From contig JAJDNH010000041.1 in assembly GCA_022340775.1 (NCBI GenBank), positions 1-40,994 on the forward strand: DNA of 40,994 nt, in the 5' to 3' direction. This DNA comes from Acidobacteriota bacterium. GTDB taxonomy: Bacteria > Acidobacteriota > Thermoanaerobaculia > Thermoanaerobaculales > Sulfomarinibacteraceae. The translations under genes were made by a program, and so were the position numbers. Each line of letters opens with the position of its first letter. Position 1 is the stretch's first letter. A model generated the notes under the pieces. It was not told the DNA's origin. It was given only the letters and a program-made list of their open reading frames with translations, and made no database searches. Shown here one piece after another: positions 15,858 through 25,142 of this stretch.

Positions 15858-16880
15858 TCACACCTTCCCGCACAGGGCGCGCAGCCCGTCCGCCAACGGC
15901 GCACGGGCGACGCCACCCTCGGTGATGATGGCGGTGACAAGGTCCGGTGGAGTCACGTCGAAGGCCGGGTTGAATACCTCGATCGTAGGCGGTGCCACCT
16001 GCAGGCCACGCACCCGCCGGACCTCGTCGGCGTCTCGCTCCTCGATCGGGATCGACGACCCGTCGGGGAGATCGAGGTCGACGGTCGAGGTCGGCGCGAC
16101 AACGTAGAACGGAACACCGTGTCGGGCGGCGAGCACGGCCAGTTGGTAGGTCCCAACCTTGTTGGCCGTGCTCCCATCTGCTGCGATCCGATCGGCGCCC
16201 ACGATGACCGCCGCGATCGGCCGCTGCGAGAGCACGACGCCGGCGGCCGTGTCACAGATCAGGGTCGCCGGCAGGCCTTCTCTCTCGGCCTCCCAGGCGG
16301 TCAGCCTGGCACCCTGCTGTACCGGCCGCGCCTCACACATCCATAGGCGGGCCAGGCGTCCTCGGGAGAAAACCTCTCGGACAACGCCGAGTGCGGTCCC
16401 GATCCCGGCAGTGGCCAGAGCGCCCGTGTTGCAGTGAGTCAGGATCTCGACCCGGTCCTCCCCAAAGAGGCCGGCCCCGTTCCTGGCCATCCGCAGGCAA
16501 GCGTCCTCATCCTCGGCTTGAACGGCGCGCGCCTCGGCGAGGGCCGCTTCCGCTCTCTCCTCTGCAGGTAGATCACGCACGCGGGTCAGCAACCGGCGCA
16601 CGGCCCACGCCAGGTTGACCGCGGTCGGTCGTGCCGCCACAAGGTCGGCAGCAGCCCTTTCGATCCCCGCGAGCTCTGGGTTTCCCCGGGCCGCGAGGGC
16701 CAGGCCATACGCAGCAGCGACCCCGATGGCGGGGGCTCCGCGCACCACCAGCTGGGAGATGGCGGCTGCCACATCGTCGGCGGTCAAGCAGCGAATCCAC
16801 GCCGTGCGCACCGGCAGCTGCCGCTGGTCGAGCAACAACAGCGCGTCGTCGTCCCAGTCGAGGGCCTTCACAGCCATCAT
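15858..16880 (-). CDS. mtnA: S-methyl-5-thioribose-1-phosphate isomerase
   Basis: 340 aa. Methionine salvage enzyme converting methylthioribose-1-phosphate to methylthioribulose-1-phosphate. Family motifs: LLDQRQLPVRT, VVRGAPAIGVAAAYG, THCNTGALATAG with catalytic Cys150, EARPVQQGARLTAWE, and VGADRIAADGSTANKVGTY with catalytic Asp230. Those two residues sit 10 positions before the Bacillus subtilis Cys160/Asp240 pair as I recall it. There are two adjacent ATG codons (16880 and 16877) with no clear Shine-Dalgarno, so the exact start is uncertain by one codon. It is first in the run with tsaD, lepA and lepB. No other methionine-salvage gene is present, and a distant eIF2B-type relative is unlikely. 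Confidence 0.95.
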   Translation of the reverse strand: MMAVKALDWDDDALLLLDQRQLPVRTAWIRCLTADDVAAAISQLVVRGAPAIGVAAAYGLALAARGNPELAGIERAAADLVAARPTAVNLAWAVRRLLTRVRDLPAEERAEAALAEARAVQAEDEDACLRMARNGAGLFGEDRVEILTHCNTGALATAGIGTALGVVREVFSRGRLARLWMCEARPVQQGARLTAWEAEREGLPATLICDTAAGVVLSQRPIAAVIVGADRIAADGSTANKVGTYQLAVLAARHGVPFYVVAPTSTVDLDLPDGSSIPIEERDADEVRRVRGLQVAPPTIEVFNPAFDVTPPDLVTAIITEGGVARAPLADGLRALCGKV

Positions 16881-16956
16881 CGGCTTATCTTACCGAATAC
16901 TCCATCTGCACCGCTTCTTCGCCACCCGCTGCACCCGCTCATGGACGCCGGGCCTG

Positions 16957-16997
16957 AAAAGAGCACTGCGGCAGGATCCCCGAGAGGACCCCGCCGC
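16957..16997 (-). terminator. Hairpin terminator after the DUF1573 gene
   Basis: On the minus strand, arms GCGGCGGGGTCC and GGATCCTGCCGC (16986-16997 and 16968-16979) pair over 12 bp with two G-U pairs around a 6-nt loop. They are followed after a short gap by CTCTTTT (16957-16963). It lies about 40 nt past the DUF1573 stop and upstream of mtnA, so it should separate the two units. Confidence 0.6.
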
Positions 16998-17038
16998 ACC
17001 GTCGCCGGCAGCCTATCTCGACCGCCCGGGCTCGCAGC

Positions 17039-18058
17039 TCACTTGAGGTTGGCCGCCACCGGCACCTGCATGTCCTTGAACTGGGCGTCGTCAGTGTGGA
17101 TGTGAAGCGTCGTCTTGTGGAGACCGGCCGGCGCTTCGGGCTTGACGGTGATCGTGACCTGATAGCGCTTGCCCGCCTCGATCGGAAGCACCTCGACCGA
17201 GAACGCATCATCGTCGATCTTGGCGCCCGTCACGTGGACCGGCTTGGCCTGGTTGTTGACGACGATCACATTGCGGCCCGGCTTGACCTTGCTCTCGACC
17301 GTCCCGAACTGGATGTTGCCGGGTGTAACGTGGACCAGCGAGCGCACGACCCCGAACACCCTGACCTTGACCTCCGGCGCCTGCGGGTAGTCGGTATGAA
17401 CCGTGACCATCCCATTGACCGGTCCGACCGGAGCATCGGGGTTGAGCTTGATGTTGATGTCGTACTGAGTCTCGCCCTTGTCTGGCACGAGCTCGTTCTT
17501 CTCGAGCTTCTTCACCGAGGCCGCGATGAAGGGGACACTCGCCTCCACCTTCGTGACCTTGAAGTCCCGATTTTCGTCGGCAACCAGCGTGACGTCGTTG
17601 TTGACGGCCTCCCCCTGCACTGCATAGACATGCACCAAGGGCCGCGGCAGGACCTCCAAGTAAGGCCGTACCGTCGCCTTGACGACCAGTGTCGTTGTTG
17701 GGTCGTTGGGGTCATTGGTCATCACGAGCATTGACTTCGTGATCGGACCGGTGAACTCGGAGGTGTCCACCTTGGCCTTGATGACGCCCTTCTTTCCCGG
17801 TTCCACCTTGCGGTCGAAGTCAACGACCGTGCAGCCGCAGGTCGGGCGCACGGCCTTGATCTCGAGGACATCGGTGCCTTCGTTGGCGAGCTCGAAGTTC
17901 GCCTCGATGACCTTCCCCTGGGGAACGGTCCCGAAGTCCTTAACCTTCTGCGGAACATCGAGCTTGGCACCCGAAGCGCGACCCACCTGGGCGACCGCCG
18001 TCAACGACGGCACCATCAGCACGCCGGCAAGCGCCAGGTAGCGAAGAACCTTCAACAT
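17039..18058 (-). CDS. DUF1573 domain exported protein
   Basis: 339 aa from ATG 18058, with AAGGAGG 7-8 nt upstream (18066-18072). A clear signal peptide covers residues 1-24 (basic N terminus, LALAGVLMVPSLTA core, AVAQ cleavage region). The first domain (about 35-130) is DUF1573: KDFGTVPQGKVIEANFEL, RPTCGCTV (C74, C76) and MTNDPNDPTTTLVVKATV. The rest (about 130-339) is beta-rich and looks like one or two more Ig-like repeats (GMVTVHTDYPQAPEVKVRV, then LHIHTDDAQFKDMQVPV). It is probably periplasmic or envelope-associated; the function is unknown. It is transcribed divergently from mpl. Confidence 0.9.
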   Translation of the reverse strand: MLKVLRYLALAGVLMVPSLTAVAQVGRASGAKLDVPQKVKDFGTVPQGKVIEANFELANEGTDVLEIKAVRPTCGCTVVDFDRKVEPGKKGVIKAKVDTSEFTGPITKSMLVMTNDPNDPTTTLVVKATVRPYLEVLPRPLVHVYAVQGEAVNNDVTLVADENRDFKVTKVEASVPFIAASVKKLEKNELVPDKGETQYDINIKLNPDAPVGPVNGMVTVHTDYPQAPEVKVRVFGVVRSLVHVTPGNIQFGTVESKVKPGRNVIVVNNQAKPVHVTGAKIDDDAFSVEVLPIEAGKRYQVTITVKPEAPAGLHKTTLHIHTDDAQFKDMQVPVAANLK

Positions 18059-18100
18059 CTCGCATCCTCCTTCGTGGTATCCTCCGCACGAACGCGGATC

Positions 18101-18129
18101 ATCTTAGGGGTTCACGGCGGCCGCCGCAA
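18101..18129 (-). promoter_or_regulatory. Candidate sigma-70-type promoter for the DUF1573 gene
   Basis: On the minus strand TTGCGG (18124-18129) and TAAGAT (18101-18106) are separated by exactly 17 bp. Initiation near 18094 would leave a 35-nt leader containing the AAGGAGG of the downstream gene. The match is partial (3/6 and 4/6), but spacing and position fit. Confidence 0.4.
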
Positions 18130-18148
18130 CCCCAGCGTGGAGACAGTT

Positions 18149-19564
18149 TTGCAAGAGCCGTTCCAGGGAGGGCAGCGCCTCTACATGCTCCCCATCGGGG
18201 GCACGGCCATGGCCTCCCTCGCGGGTCTACTCCATCTCGCTGGCCACCGGGTCGAAGGCGTCGACTCCCACCTCTACCCACCGATGAGCACGATCCTCGA
18301 GGAGCTCGGGTTGCCCGTCCGGGTGGGCTTCGATCCGGCCGCCATCCCGGCGTCGATCGATCGGGTCGTCATCGGCAACGCGGTCGGACGCGACAACCCG
18401 GAGGTGCGCGAGGTCCTGCGGCGCGGGGTGCCCTACCTGGCACAGGCCGAGGCCGTCGCCCACTACCTACTGGCAGAGGGACGGGAAGCCATCGTCGTCG
18501 CCGGGACCCACGGCAAGACCACCACCTCGGCCCTGCTGGCGTGGGTGCTCGAAACCGTCCAGATGGATCCGACCTACCTCGTGGGCGGCATGCTGAGCTG
18601 GAGCCAGAGGTCGTTCCGGCTCGGGCACGGGCCGTGGATGGTGATAGAGGGTGACGAGTACAACACCGCGTTCTTCGACCGCGGGCCGAAGTTTCTCCAC
18701 TACCGTCCGCAGCTGTTCCTGCTCGGGCCAGTCGAGTTCGACCACGCCGACATCTATCCGACGTTGGATGCCGTTCTGACCGGCTTTCGCGCCGGAACGG
18801 CGCAGGTGCCGCCACACGGCCGGGTAGTCGTCAACGCCTCCTCGCAGACCACGCTGGACGCCGTTCGGGACGCCACCGCTCCACTCGTCCGAGTGGGGCC
18901 GGAGGACGATCACGAGGTCCGGCTCTCCGACGAGAGGTCAGGACCGGATGGCTCAAGCGCCTGCTTGCGTTGGCGCGGTGAGGACCTGACGCTGCACGTA
19001 CCTCTGGTCGGCCGTCACAATCTCCACAACGCGGCTATGGCCTTTACCGGCGCTGTCTTGGCCGGCGTTGCGGCCGGCGATGCTCTGGCCGCCCTGGCCC
19101 GCTTCCCGGGTGTCAAGCGGCGGCTGGAGGTGGTTGGAACGGTCCGCAGCATTACCGTTGTCGACGACTTTGCCCACCACCCGACGGCAGTCGCCGCAAC
19201 GGTTGCAGCGGCACGGGAGCGTTGGCCCGGCCGGCGGCTGATCATCGCCTACGAACCGCGCTCGTTGACCGCTGGACGAACGCTCTTCCACGAGGCCTAC
19301 GTCAGAGCGTTCAGCGGTGCCGACGTGGTCCTGATGGCACCGGTCTACCACCATGACCGTCTGCAGCCCGAGGACCGGCTGGACCTGCCGCGCCTCGCCC
19401 GCGATCTCGAGGGGATCGGCCTCGCCGTCTGCCTGCCCGCGCGAGGCGAGGATCCGGTGAACACCATCCTGCCGCTCCTCGAGTCAGGTGACGTCGTCGT
19501 TGCCTGCTCGTCGGGTAGCTTTGAAGGCTTCTGCCGTCGCCTGGTGGAGCAGCTCACCCGGTAG
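18149..19564 (+). CDS. mpl: UDP-N-acetylmuramate:L-alanyl-gamma-D-glutamyl-meso-DAP ligase
   Basis: About 471 aa. It ligates recycled tripeptide to UDP-MurNAc, bypassing MurC, MurD and MurE. Mur-ligase layout: N-terminal Rossmann part (RLYMLPIGGTAMASLAGLLH), P-loop VVAGTHGKTTTSALL, the Mpl-typical EGDEYNTAFFDRGPKFLHY, PLVGRHNLHNAAMA, and FPGVKRRLEVVGTV with DDFAHHPTAVAAT. The mpl-type EGDEYNTAFFD distinguishes it from the true murC in the dcw cluster. The start is uncertain. TTG 18149 has GGAG 6 nt upstream and gives MQEPFQGGQRLYML; GTG 18137 and GTG 18074 are in frame but lack a ribosome site. It converges with the TPR gene. Confidence 0.92.
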   Translation: MQEPFQGGQRLYMLPIGGTAMASLAGLLHLAGHRVEGVDSHLYPPMSTILEELGLPVRVGFDPAAIPASIDRVVIGNAVGRDNPEVREVLRRGVPYLAQAEAVAHYLLAEGREAIVVAGTHGKTTTSALLAWVLETVQMDPTYLVGGMLSWSQRSFRLGHGPWMVIEGDEYNTAFFDRGPKFLHYRPQLFLLGPVEFDHADIYPTLDAVLTGFRAGTAQVPPHGRVVVNASSQTTLDAVRDATAPLVRVGPEDDHEVRLSDERSGPDGSSACLRWRGEDLTLHVPLVGRHNLHNAAMAFTGAVLAGVAAGDALAALARFPGVKRRLEVVGTVRSITVVDDFAHHPTAVAATVAAARERWPGRRLIIAYEPRSLTAGRTLFHEAYVRAFSGADVVLMAPVYHHDRLQPEDRLDLPRLARDLEGIGLAVCLPARGEDPVNTILPLLESGDVVVACSSGSFEGFCRRLVEQLTR

Positions 19565-19646
19565 CCACGCTAACGCGACACGGGGCGCGCCTCGAACTCC
19601 GTCTTGCCGGTCTTGTTCCGCTCGCCGACGAGAGCGCGGGCCAGGA

Positions 19647-20429
19647 CTACTGGGCCCGCTCGACCGCCTTGTCGACGTCGCTGACGAACTTCGGGTTCGC
19701 CTTCACACCGGCAGCCACGGCGGCGTCGAGGTGTCCTTTGGCCTCTTTGGCATGGCCCGCCATGAACTCGGCAACCGCCAGGTTGTAGTGGGCCAAACCG
19801 TAGTTCGGATCGATCAGCAGGCACTGCCGCAGGGCGCGCACTCCCGCTGCTCTGTCACCGCTACGAAGGTAGGCGACGCCCTCGAAGTAGAACACCTGCG
19901 CCGGAATCGCTGACAGCTCTTCGACGCTCCACTTCTTGGGCTTGAGGGTCGGGTCGGCCGCCAGCCTCTCCTGGATCAAATCGACCATGGACCGGTGCGT
20001 GCCCTGGGCCGAGTAGTCCGCCCCCGGATGTGTGGTCTCGACGTGGCTGATGCCTACACTTTCCCGGTTGCCCGCCCACTGCTGACTCTGCATCTGGGCC
20101 GATTGCAGGTTGCGTTCGAAGCCGACGAACTTCTCCTCCGCCTCCTTCAGCAGAGGAATCGCCTCGGCAAACTTCTTCTGACCGACCAGTGCGGCACCGA
20201 CGCCGACGTACGAGCCGGGCACATCGGGGCGCAGCTTCATCGCCTCACGAAACGCCTCCTCGGCCCCTGCGAAGCTCCCTTTCGTCAGCAATCTCTGGCC
20301 CTTAGCGATTCTGGCCTGAGCGCGCTTGAGCTTGGCGTCGAGCGGAGCCCGGCCCTGGGCAGATGCCAGTACAGGCACAACCAGTAGCAGCAGGGCCGAC
20401 AGCAACGTTGTGACTGTTCGAGTCTTCAT
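19647..20429 (-). CDS. Exported TPR-repeat protein
   Basis: 260 aa from ATG 20429. A signal peptide covers residues 1-25 (MKTRTVTTLLSALLLLVVPV, then ASAQ). Tetratricopeptide-like helical pairs follow: RIAKGQRLLTKGSFAGAEEA, GSYVGVGAALVGQKKFAEAI, then, after a spacer of about 80 residues, VFYFEGVAYLRSGDRAAGV and LAHYNLAVAEFMAGHAKEA. The spacer is rich in Gln, Ser and His and resembles no repeat. It is probably a periplasmic scaffold or interaction protein. It lies 192 bp downstream of ftsZ on the same strand but behind a strong terminator, so it is probably not part of the dcw transcript. It converges with mpl. Confidence 0.82.
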   Translation of the reverse strand: MKTRTVTTLLSALLLLVVPVLASAQGRAPLDAKLKRAQARIAKGQRLLTKGSFAGAEEAFREAMKLRPDVPGSYVGVGAALVGQKKFAEAIPLLKEAEEKFVGFERNLQSAQMQSQQWAGNRESVGISHVETTHPGADYSAQGTHRSMVDLIQERLAADPTLKPKKWSVEELSAIPAQVFYFEGVAYLRSGDRAAGVRALRQCLLIDPNYGLAHYNLAVAEFMAGHAKEAKGHLDAAVAAGVKANPKFVSDVDKAVERAQ

Positions 20430-20497
20430 ACTCCAGCTTCTACCACCCGGCCAGCCAACAGTCAACGCCTTCCGGAACCCCGGGGTGGCCGTGCGGC

Positions 20498-20546
20498 GAA
20501 GAAAAGGGGTGCCGCCTGACGGGAGGTGGATCGGCAGGCAGCACCC
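20498..20546 (-). terminator. Rho-independent terminator of the dcw cluster
   Basis: On the minus strand, GGGTGCTGCCTG (20535-20546) pairs with CAGGCGGCACCC (20507-20518) over 12 bp with a single G-U. The loop is 16 nt and CTTTTCTTC follows (20498-20506). It lies about 75 nt past the ftsZ stop, and no comparable structure occurs between mraZ and ftsZ. Confidence 0.75.
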
Positions 20547-20621
20547 GAATCACGAAACGGTTCCCCCCGACCGCTGGATCAGACCATCTGTCCCCCGCTC
20601 TTCCGAGTCGTCTTCATTGCC

Positions 20622-21833
20622 TCAGTCCATCTGCTTGCGCAGGATCGCCGGGATCTCATACTCGTCCTTGTCGCCGAGGTTGATCCCGTACTGCGGGTTG
20701 GGGCCGCCGGGAATGAAAAAGCGGCTGCCCCGTCGTTGCGCCGCCTCGAGCTCGTCGCGGTGGGTCCCGAGGTCCGGCTGTTGGGCGGGAATCTGCGCTG
20801 ACTCCTGCTCCGACCGGAAGCCCGTGGCGATCACCGTCACCTGAATCTTCTCCTCGAGCTCCGGGTCGATCACGGCACCGAACAGGATCTGCGCCTGCGG
20901 ATCGGTTCCCTCGGTGATGATCTCGGCAGCTTCGTTGATCTCGTTGAGGGTCAGATCATCGCCGCCGGAGATGTTGATCAGCACGCCGCGCGCGCCCTCG
21001 ATAGACGTTTCCTCGAGCAGCGGCGAGGCAATCGCCTGCTGCGCCGCTTCGACGGCGCGGTGCTCGCCCGACGCGAGCCCGATGCCCATGATTGCGTGGC
21101 CCATGCCCTTCATCACCGTGCGCACGTCGGCGAAGTCGCGGTTGATGAGGCCGGGCACGGTGATGATGTCGGCAATGCCCTGCACGGCCTGGCGCAGGAC
21201 GTCATCGGCGATCCGCATCGCCTCGGTGAAGTTCGTCGTCCGCTCGACGAACTTGAGGAGGCGGTCATTGGGGATCGTGATGAGGGTGTCGACATTCTCC
21301 GCCAGCGAGGCGATCCCCTCCTCAGCCACCTTCCGGCGCCTCGATCCTTCGAAGCTGAACGGCTTGGTCACCACCGCCACCGTCAAGGCGCCGGCATCGG
21401 CCGCCATCTGAGCGATGATCGGAGTCGCCCCGGTACCGGTGCCACCACCCATCCCGCAGGTAATGAAGACCATGTCCGCGCCGTCGATGAGGTCGAAGAT
21501 GCGCTCCGTCTCCTCGAGGGCGGCGTTGCGGCCCACCTCCGGGTTGGCGCCGGCGCCGAGACCCCGGGTCAGCTCCTGGCCGAGCTGGAGCTTGACCGCG
21601 GCCTGCGAATGGCCGAGGGCCTGTACATCGGTGTTGGCCGCGATGAACTCGACCCCGCCCAGGCCGGCCTCGATCATCCGGTTCACCGAGTTGCAGCCAC
21701 CGCCTCCGACGCCGATGACCTTGATCTTGGCTGGCGAGATGCCGTCATCGAGCAGGATCATTGCCTCATCCTGCCTCTCCGTCGACCCGCGCCGCCGACC
21801 CTCCTTCGCCGTGCCGTTGTCAAACTCGATCAC
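20622..21833 (-). CDS. ftsZ: Cell division protein FtsZ
   Basis: 403 aa. Tubulin-like GTPase that polymerises into the division ring. GTG start at 21833 with GGAGGTGG 4 nt upstream inside ftsA, and a GTGA overlap. Seen: [26 protein letters not shown], tubulin signature [27 protein letters not shown], the T7 loop region [11 protein letters not shown], and a short linker ending in the conserved C-terminal peptide [13 protein letters not shown] that binds FtsA and other partners. The N terminus carries about 30 charged residues before the GTPase core. It is the last gene of the cluster. Confidence 0.98.
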   Translation of the reverse strand: MIEFDNGTAKEGRRRGSTERQDEAMILLDDGISPAKIKVIGVGGGGCNSVNRMIEAGLGGVEFIAANTDVQALGHSQAAVKLQLGQELTRGLGAGANPEVGRNAALEETERIFDLIDGADMVFITCGMGGGTGTGATPIIAQMAADAGALTVAVVTKPFSFEGSRRRKVAEEGIASLAENVDTLITIPNDRLLKFVERTTNFTEAMRIADDVLRQAVQGIADIITVPGLINRDFADVRTVMKGMGHAIMGIGLASGEHRAVEAAQQAIASPLLEETSIEGARGVLINISGGDDLTLNEINEAAEIITEGTDPQAQILFGAVIDPELEEKIQVTVIATGFRSEQESAQIPAQQPDLGTHRDELEAAQRRGSRFFIPGGPNPQYGINLGDKDEYEIPAILRKQMD

Positions 21834-23071
21834 GTTCCACCTCCTAGCTCAAAAAACTCTCCCAGGGCGTGACGGATCCAGGCGAGAACCCCCGCCTGGC
21901 CGCCCTGGCGAAGTGCCGTCTGATCGTGGCGCCTCCGGTGCTCCGACAATACCAGGCCGCACGCCACGGACCACTCGGGACCGGATACAGGCTCAGTCAG
22001 CCCGGCGAGGCTCCTCGGAGCACCGGCACGCACCCGAACACCAAAAATCTCCTGGGCCAGCTCTACCATACCCTCGAGCAGGGAGCCTCCGCCAGTGAGC
22101 ACGAGGCCCGCCCTCGGCAACGCCTCGAGGCCGTCCTCCACGAGCGCCCGGTGAACCCGCACGAGCAGGTCCCGCAACCGCTCGTGAACGATCTCGGCGG
22201 CAAACCGTCCGGGGTAGACCAGCACTCCCTCACCGCCGAGCGATGGTACCTCGAGCGCCTCGCCGTCGATCTTCTCGTTCTCGGGCGCTCCACCGAAACG
22301 GCGCTTGACATCCTCCGCGGCCACTGTCGTTGTCTTGAGAACGACCGCAATGTCATTGGTGAACACGCGCCCAGCGACCGGCGTCGCTCCGATTGCGACC
22401 ACGCCACCCTCGGAGAACAGGGCCCACTCGGAGGAGCCATAGCCTACGTCGAGCAGCAGACAACCGAGGTCTCGCTCGTCCGGCAAGAGCACCGCATCGC
22501 CGGCGGCCAGCGCCTCATGAACGAGGCGGCTGACCGCAACGCCGGCGTGGTTCACTGCCTGCTCGACGGTGTCGGCATGGGTCTTGTGCGTGTACAGCAC
22601 GTAAGCGGAGCCGTCGAGCCGACGGCCCGGCATGCCGAGGGGGCGCGCCAGCCCCCCCTGGCCATCGAGCGCGAAGCCGCAGGGAACGATGTCGAGCACC
22701 CGGTAGTCGGGAGGGATCGAGACACGAGCACAAGCGGCCAGGGCCCGGTGCTGATCCTCCTCGGACACCGTGTGATTGCGGCCCGTGACCGGCACCGACG
22801 CTGTCGCCCGCGCCCCCTGGATCGGCGTCCCGCCAATCCCCACGACCGCCTGCTCGACCGGCAGCGAGGACATGGCCTCGGCCTCCTCGGCGGCGGCTCG
22901 CACTGCGGCGGCAACCTCTTCGAGATCGGAGATGATCCCCTTGCGTGCAGCATCGTGCCGGGCCTGGCCGCACCCCTGGATGACCACCTCGTCACCTTCA
23001 TCCACAGCCACCACGACCGAGACGCCGCTCGACCCAACATCGATACCGACCAGGGGCTCGAGCTCATTCAT
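21830..23071 (-). CDS. ftsA: Cell division protein FtsA
   Basis: 413 aa from ATG 23071. The frame is open much further upstream but is antisense to nothing coding and overlaps ftsQ, so this start ([15 protein letters not shown]) is preferred. Actin-like ATPase that tethers FtsZ to the membrane. Seen: phosphate-1 [16 protein letters not shown], an SHS2-type 1C region, [28 protein letters not shown], and a C-terminal amphipathic helix ([16 protein letters not shown]) suited to membrane binding. Overlaps of 4 bp exist on both sides. Confidence 0.95.
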   Translation of the reverse strand: MNELEPLVGIDVGSSGVSVVVAVDEGDEVVIQGCGQARHDAARKGIISDLEEVAAAVRAAAEEAEAMSSLPVEQAVVGIGGTPIQGARATASVPVTGRNHTVSEEDQHRALAACARVSIPPDYRVLDIVPCGFALDGQGGLARPLGMPGRRLDGSAYVLYTHKTHADTVEQAVNHAGVAVSRLVHEALAAGDAVLLPDERDLGCLLLDVGYGSSEWALFSEGGVVAIGATPVAGRVFTNDIAVVLKTTTVAAEDVKRRFGGAPENEKIDGEALEVPSLGGEGVLVYPGRFAAEIVHERLRDLLVRVHRALVEDGLEALPRAGLVLTGGGSLLEGMVELAQEIFGVRVRAGAPRSLAGLTEPVSGPEWSVACGLVLSEHRRRHDQTALRQGGQAGVLAWIRHALGEFFELGGGT

Positions 23072-23775
23072 CGAACACCCCCGATCACCATTCGCATGTC
23101 TCCGCGCAGGTCGGCCCAGGGGCCGGCACCGCCGCCCCGCAGCATCCGGCACCACGCGAGCTCCGCGGCGCTGCCGCCGGGCACGACGTGAACTCGATAG
23201 CTTGCACCACCGGCGCTGTCGGACAGCTGAGCCTCGAGATCGTCGGGGAGGATGCGGCGCAGCCGCCGGACCACGAGCCCGGTCTCCCTCCTGAGGCGAC
23301 GACCAACTTCGAGCGCCGGGCCAAGCTCTCCGGCATCCGCGCCGAAGCCTGCCAAGACAGGCGACTGGGGCTCCGACAGCGCGGCCCCGATGCGGCCATC
23401 CGCGCACACTGCGCGCCAGCCGCTGCCTGCGCGGACCGAGCCCGCGACCTCGGCGGCATGCGCCGTCACCTGCACCGTGCCCGGTACCTCGAGGCGGACC
23501 TCGACCGCCTTGACTCCCGGCCATGCCCGAATGCTGTCTCGGACACGGCCGAGATCCAGCAGCACAACGGGCGTGCCCACCAGCTGCCGCAGGGAGCTAC
23601 ACGCCGAGGCTGGGAGTGCGGGACAGGCCTGAATCTGGACCGCCTGCACCCGCCACATCAGGGTCAGCGGCAGCACGACTGCCGCCCCCAGCGGCAGCCA
23701 CCTCAACCACGCTCGAACCCTCTTCTGGCGCGGCCGGCGCAAGACGACCGGGAACGGCGGCGGCAAGGTGCTCAC
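23068..23775 (-). CDS. ftsQ: Cell division protein FtsQ
   Basis: 235 aa, GTG start at 23775, overlapping murC by 4 bp. A short basic cytoplasmic tail (PRQKRVRAWLRW) precedes one transmembrane helix (about 27-43). A POTRA-type domain (about 45-115; LDLGRVRDSIRAWPGVKAVEV, then PGTVQVTAHAAE) and the FtsQ beta domain follow. It is a bitopic divisome protein linking early and late components. Identity is low, as is usual for FtsQ, so position between murC and ftsA is the main evidence together with the TM-POTRA layout. Confidence 0.88.
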   Translation of the reverse strand: MSTLPPPFPVVLRRPRQKRVRAWLRWLPLGAAVVLPLTLMWRVQAVQIQACPALPASACSSLRQLVGTPVVLLDLGRVRDSIRAWPGVKAVEVRLEVPGTVQVTAHAAEVAGSVRAGSGWRAVCADGRIGAALSEPQSPVLAGFGADAGELGPALEVGRRLRRETGLVVRRLRRILPDDLEAQLSDSAGGASYRVHVVPGGSAAELAWCRMLRGGGAGPWADLRGDMRMVIGGVR

Positions 23776-25142
23776 GCTTCACCTCCGAGCCACGCCACGC
23801 CGACTCGGTCAACGTCGCCGGCACCCACCGTCAGCAGCACGTCACCACGCTCCAGCTCGCTCTCGAGCTCCCGCAGCGCATCCTCGAGCGACGAAGCCGA
23901 CCGGGCCACGCCACCACAGTCCTTCACCGCCTCGACCACGAGCTCCGCGTCAACTCCCGGCAACGGCCGTTCGCGCGCAGGGTAGATTGGCAGCACGACG
24001 GTGGAGTCGGCGGCGGCAAGCGCAGCGCCGAGCTCCGACGCGAAACGCTGCGTGCGGCTGTATAGGTGCGGCTGGAAGGCCACCACGAGGCGGCGTCCCG
24101 GGAACTTTCCGCGGGCCGCAGCCACCAGCGCACGGATCTCGGTCGGATGGTGCGCGTAGTCGTCCACGACCGTGATCCCGGCACGGTCTCCGAGCAACTG
24201 GAACCGACGCTCGACGCCTCCGAATTCGGCCAGTGCCGGCACCATGTCGTCGATCGCCAGACCAACCTCGAGGCCGACCGCGATGGCGGCCAGCGCGTTG
24301 CGGACGTTGTGTGCCCCGGGGAGCCCGAGCTCGATCTCTCCCAGGAGTGAGCCTTCGCGATGGACCGTGAACCGGCTCCCACCGGTCGTCACGCGCAGAT
24401 CCTCCGCGCGCAGCCGCGCCGCTGCCGAGGTGCCATAGGTCACGACCCGCCCCCGATGAGCTGCGGCCACACGGGCAGCGCCCGGGTCGTCGAGGCAGGC
24501 GATCAGCGCACCGTAGAACGGCACCCGGGCGGCGAGCTCTGCGAATGCACCCTCGAGCGCCTCCACGGTGCCGTAGGTGTCGAGGTGCTCTGCTTCGATG
24601 TTGGTAATGACCACCCATGCGGGCGCCAGCTCGAGGAACGAGCGGTCGTACTCGTCCGCCTCGCACACCATCAGCTCGCCGTGGCCGTGACGGCTGTGAC
24701 CGCCGAGGTCGGGGGCGTGGCCTCCGATGGCGACCGTCGGATCGCAGCCTGCCTGGGTGAGGACGAAGCCTGTCATGGCGGAGGTCGTGGTCTTACCGTG
24801 GGTCCCCGCCACCGCCACACCCAGATGGCCACGCATGGCCTCGGCGAGGAGCGTGGCCCGGCGTACGACGGCCACGCCCAGTCGATGCGCCTCGTTGACC
24901 TCGGGGTGACCCGCGGCAACGGCCGAGGTCACCACGAGGATGTCGGCGTCGTCTACATGACGTGGATCGTGGCCGACCGTAACCCGCGCACCCAGCTTCT
25001 CGAGCGCCCGCGTCCGCCCTGTGGCCTGAAGGTCGCAGCCGCTGACCGTCAGCCCTTCGCTCAGGGCCAGCTCGGCCAGGGCGCTCATCCCGGCGCCACC
25101 GATACCCATGAAGTGCAGGTGCCGCACGCCGCCGAGCCTCAT
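23772..25142 (-). CDS. murC: UDP-N-acetylmuramate-L-alanine ligase
   Basis: 456 aa from ATG 25142 (MRLGGVRHLHFMGIGGAGMS), overlapping murG by ATGA. It adds L-Ala to UDP-MurNAc in the cytosol. Seen: Rossmann start HFMGIGGAGMSALAELAL, P-loop VAVAGTHGKTTTSAMTGFVL, EADEYDRSFLELAPAW, TNIEAEHLDTYG, PGAHNVRNALAAIAV, GGVERRFQLLG and VVDDYAHHPTEIRALVAAAR. The length is normal. The downstream neighbour is ftsQ. The cluster has no murB or ddl between murC and ftsQ, where several lineages carry them. Confidence 0.97.
   Translation of the reverse strand: MRLGGVRHLHFMGIGGAGMSALAELALSEGLTVSGCDLQATGRTRALEKLGARVTVGHDPRHVDDADILVVTSAVAAGHPEVNEAHRLGVAVVRRATLLAEAMRGHLGVAVAGTHGKTTTSAMTGFVLTQAGCDPTVAIGGHAPDLGGHSRHGHGELMVCEADEYDRSFLELAPAWVVITNIEAEHLDTYGTVEALEGAFAELAARVPFYGALIACLDDPGAARVAAAHRGRVVTYGTSAAARLRAEDLRVTTGGSRFTVHREGSLLGEIELGLPGAHNVRNALAAIAVGLEVGLAIDDMVPALAEFGGVERRFQLLGDRAGITVVDDYAHHPTEIRALVAAARGKFPGRRLVVAFQPHLYSRTQRFASELGAALAAADSTVVLPIYPARERPLPGVDAELVVEAVKDCGGVARSASSLEDALRELESELERGDVLLTVGAGDVDRVGVAWLGGEA

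Noticed and set aside
18149-19564. mpl as a second murC
   Set aside because: EGDEYNTAFFDRGPKFLHY and the N-terminal IGGTAMASLA pattern are Mpl-type. The true murC is in the dcw cluster.
21830-23524. 564-codon version of ftsA
   Set aside because: The extra N-terminal part overlaps ftsQ in another frame. ATG 23071 gives a normal FtsA with the ATGA coupling seen throughout the cluster.
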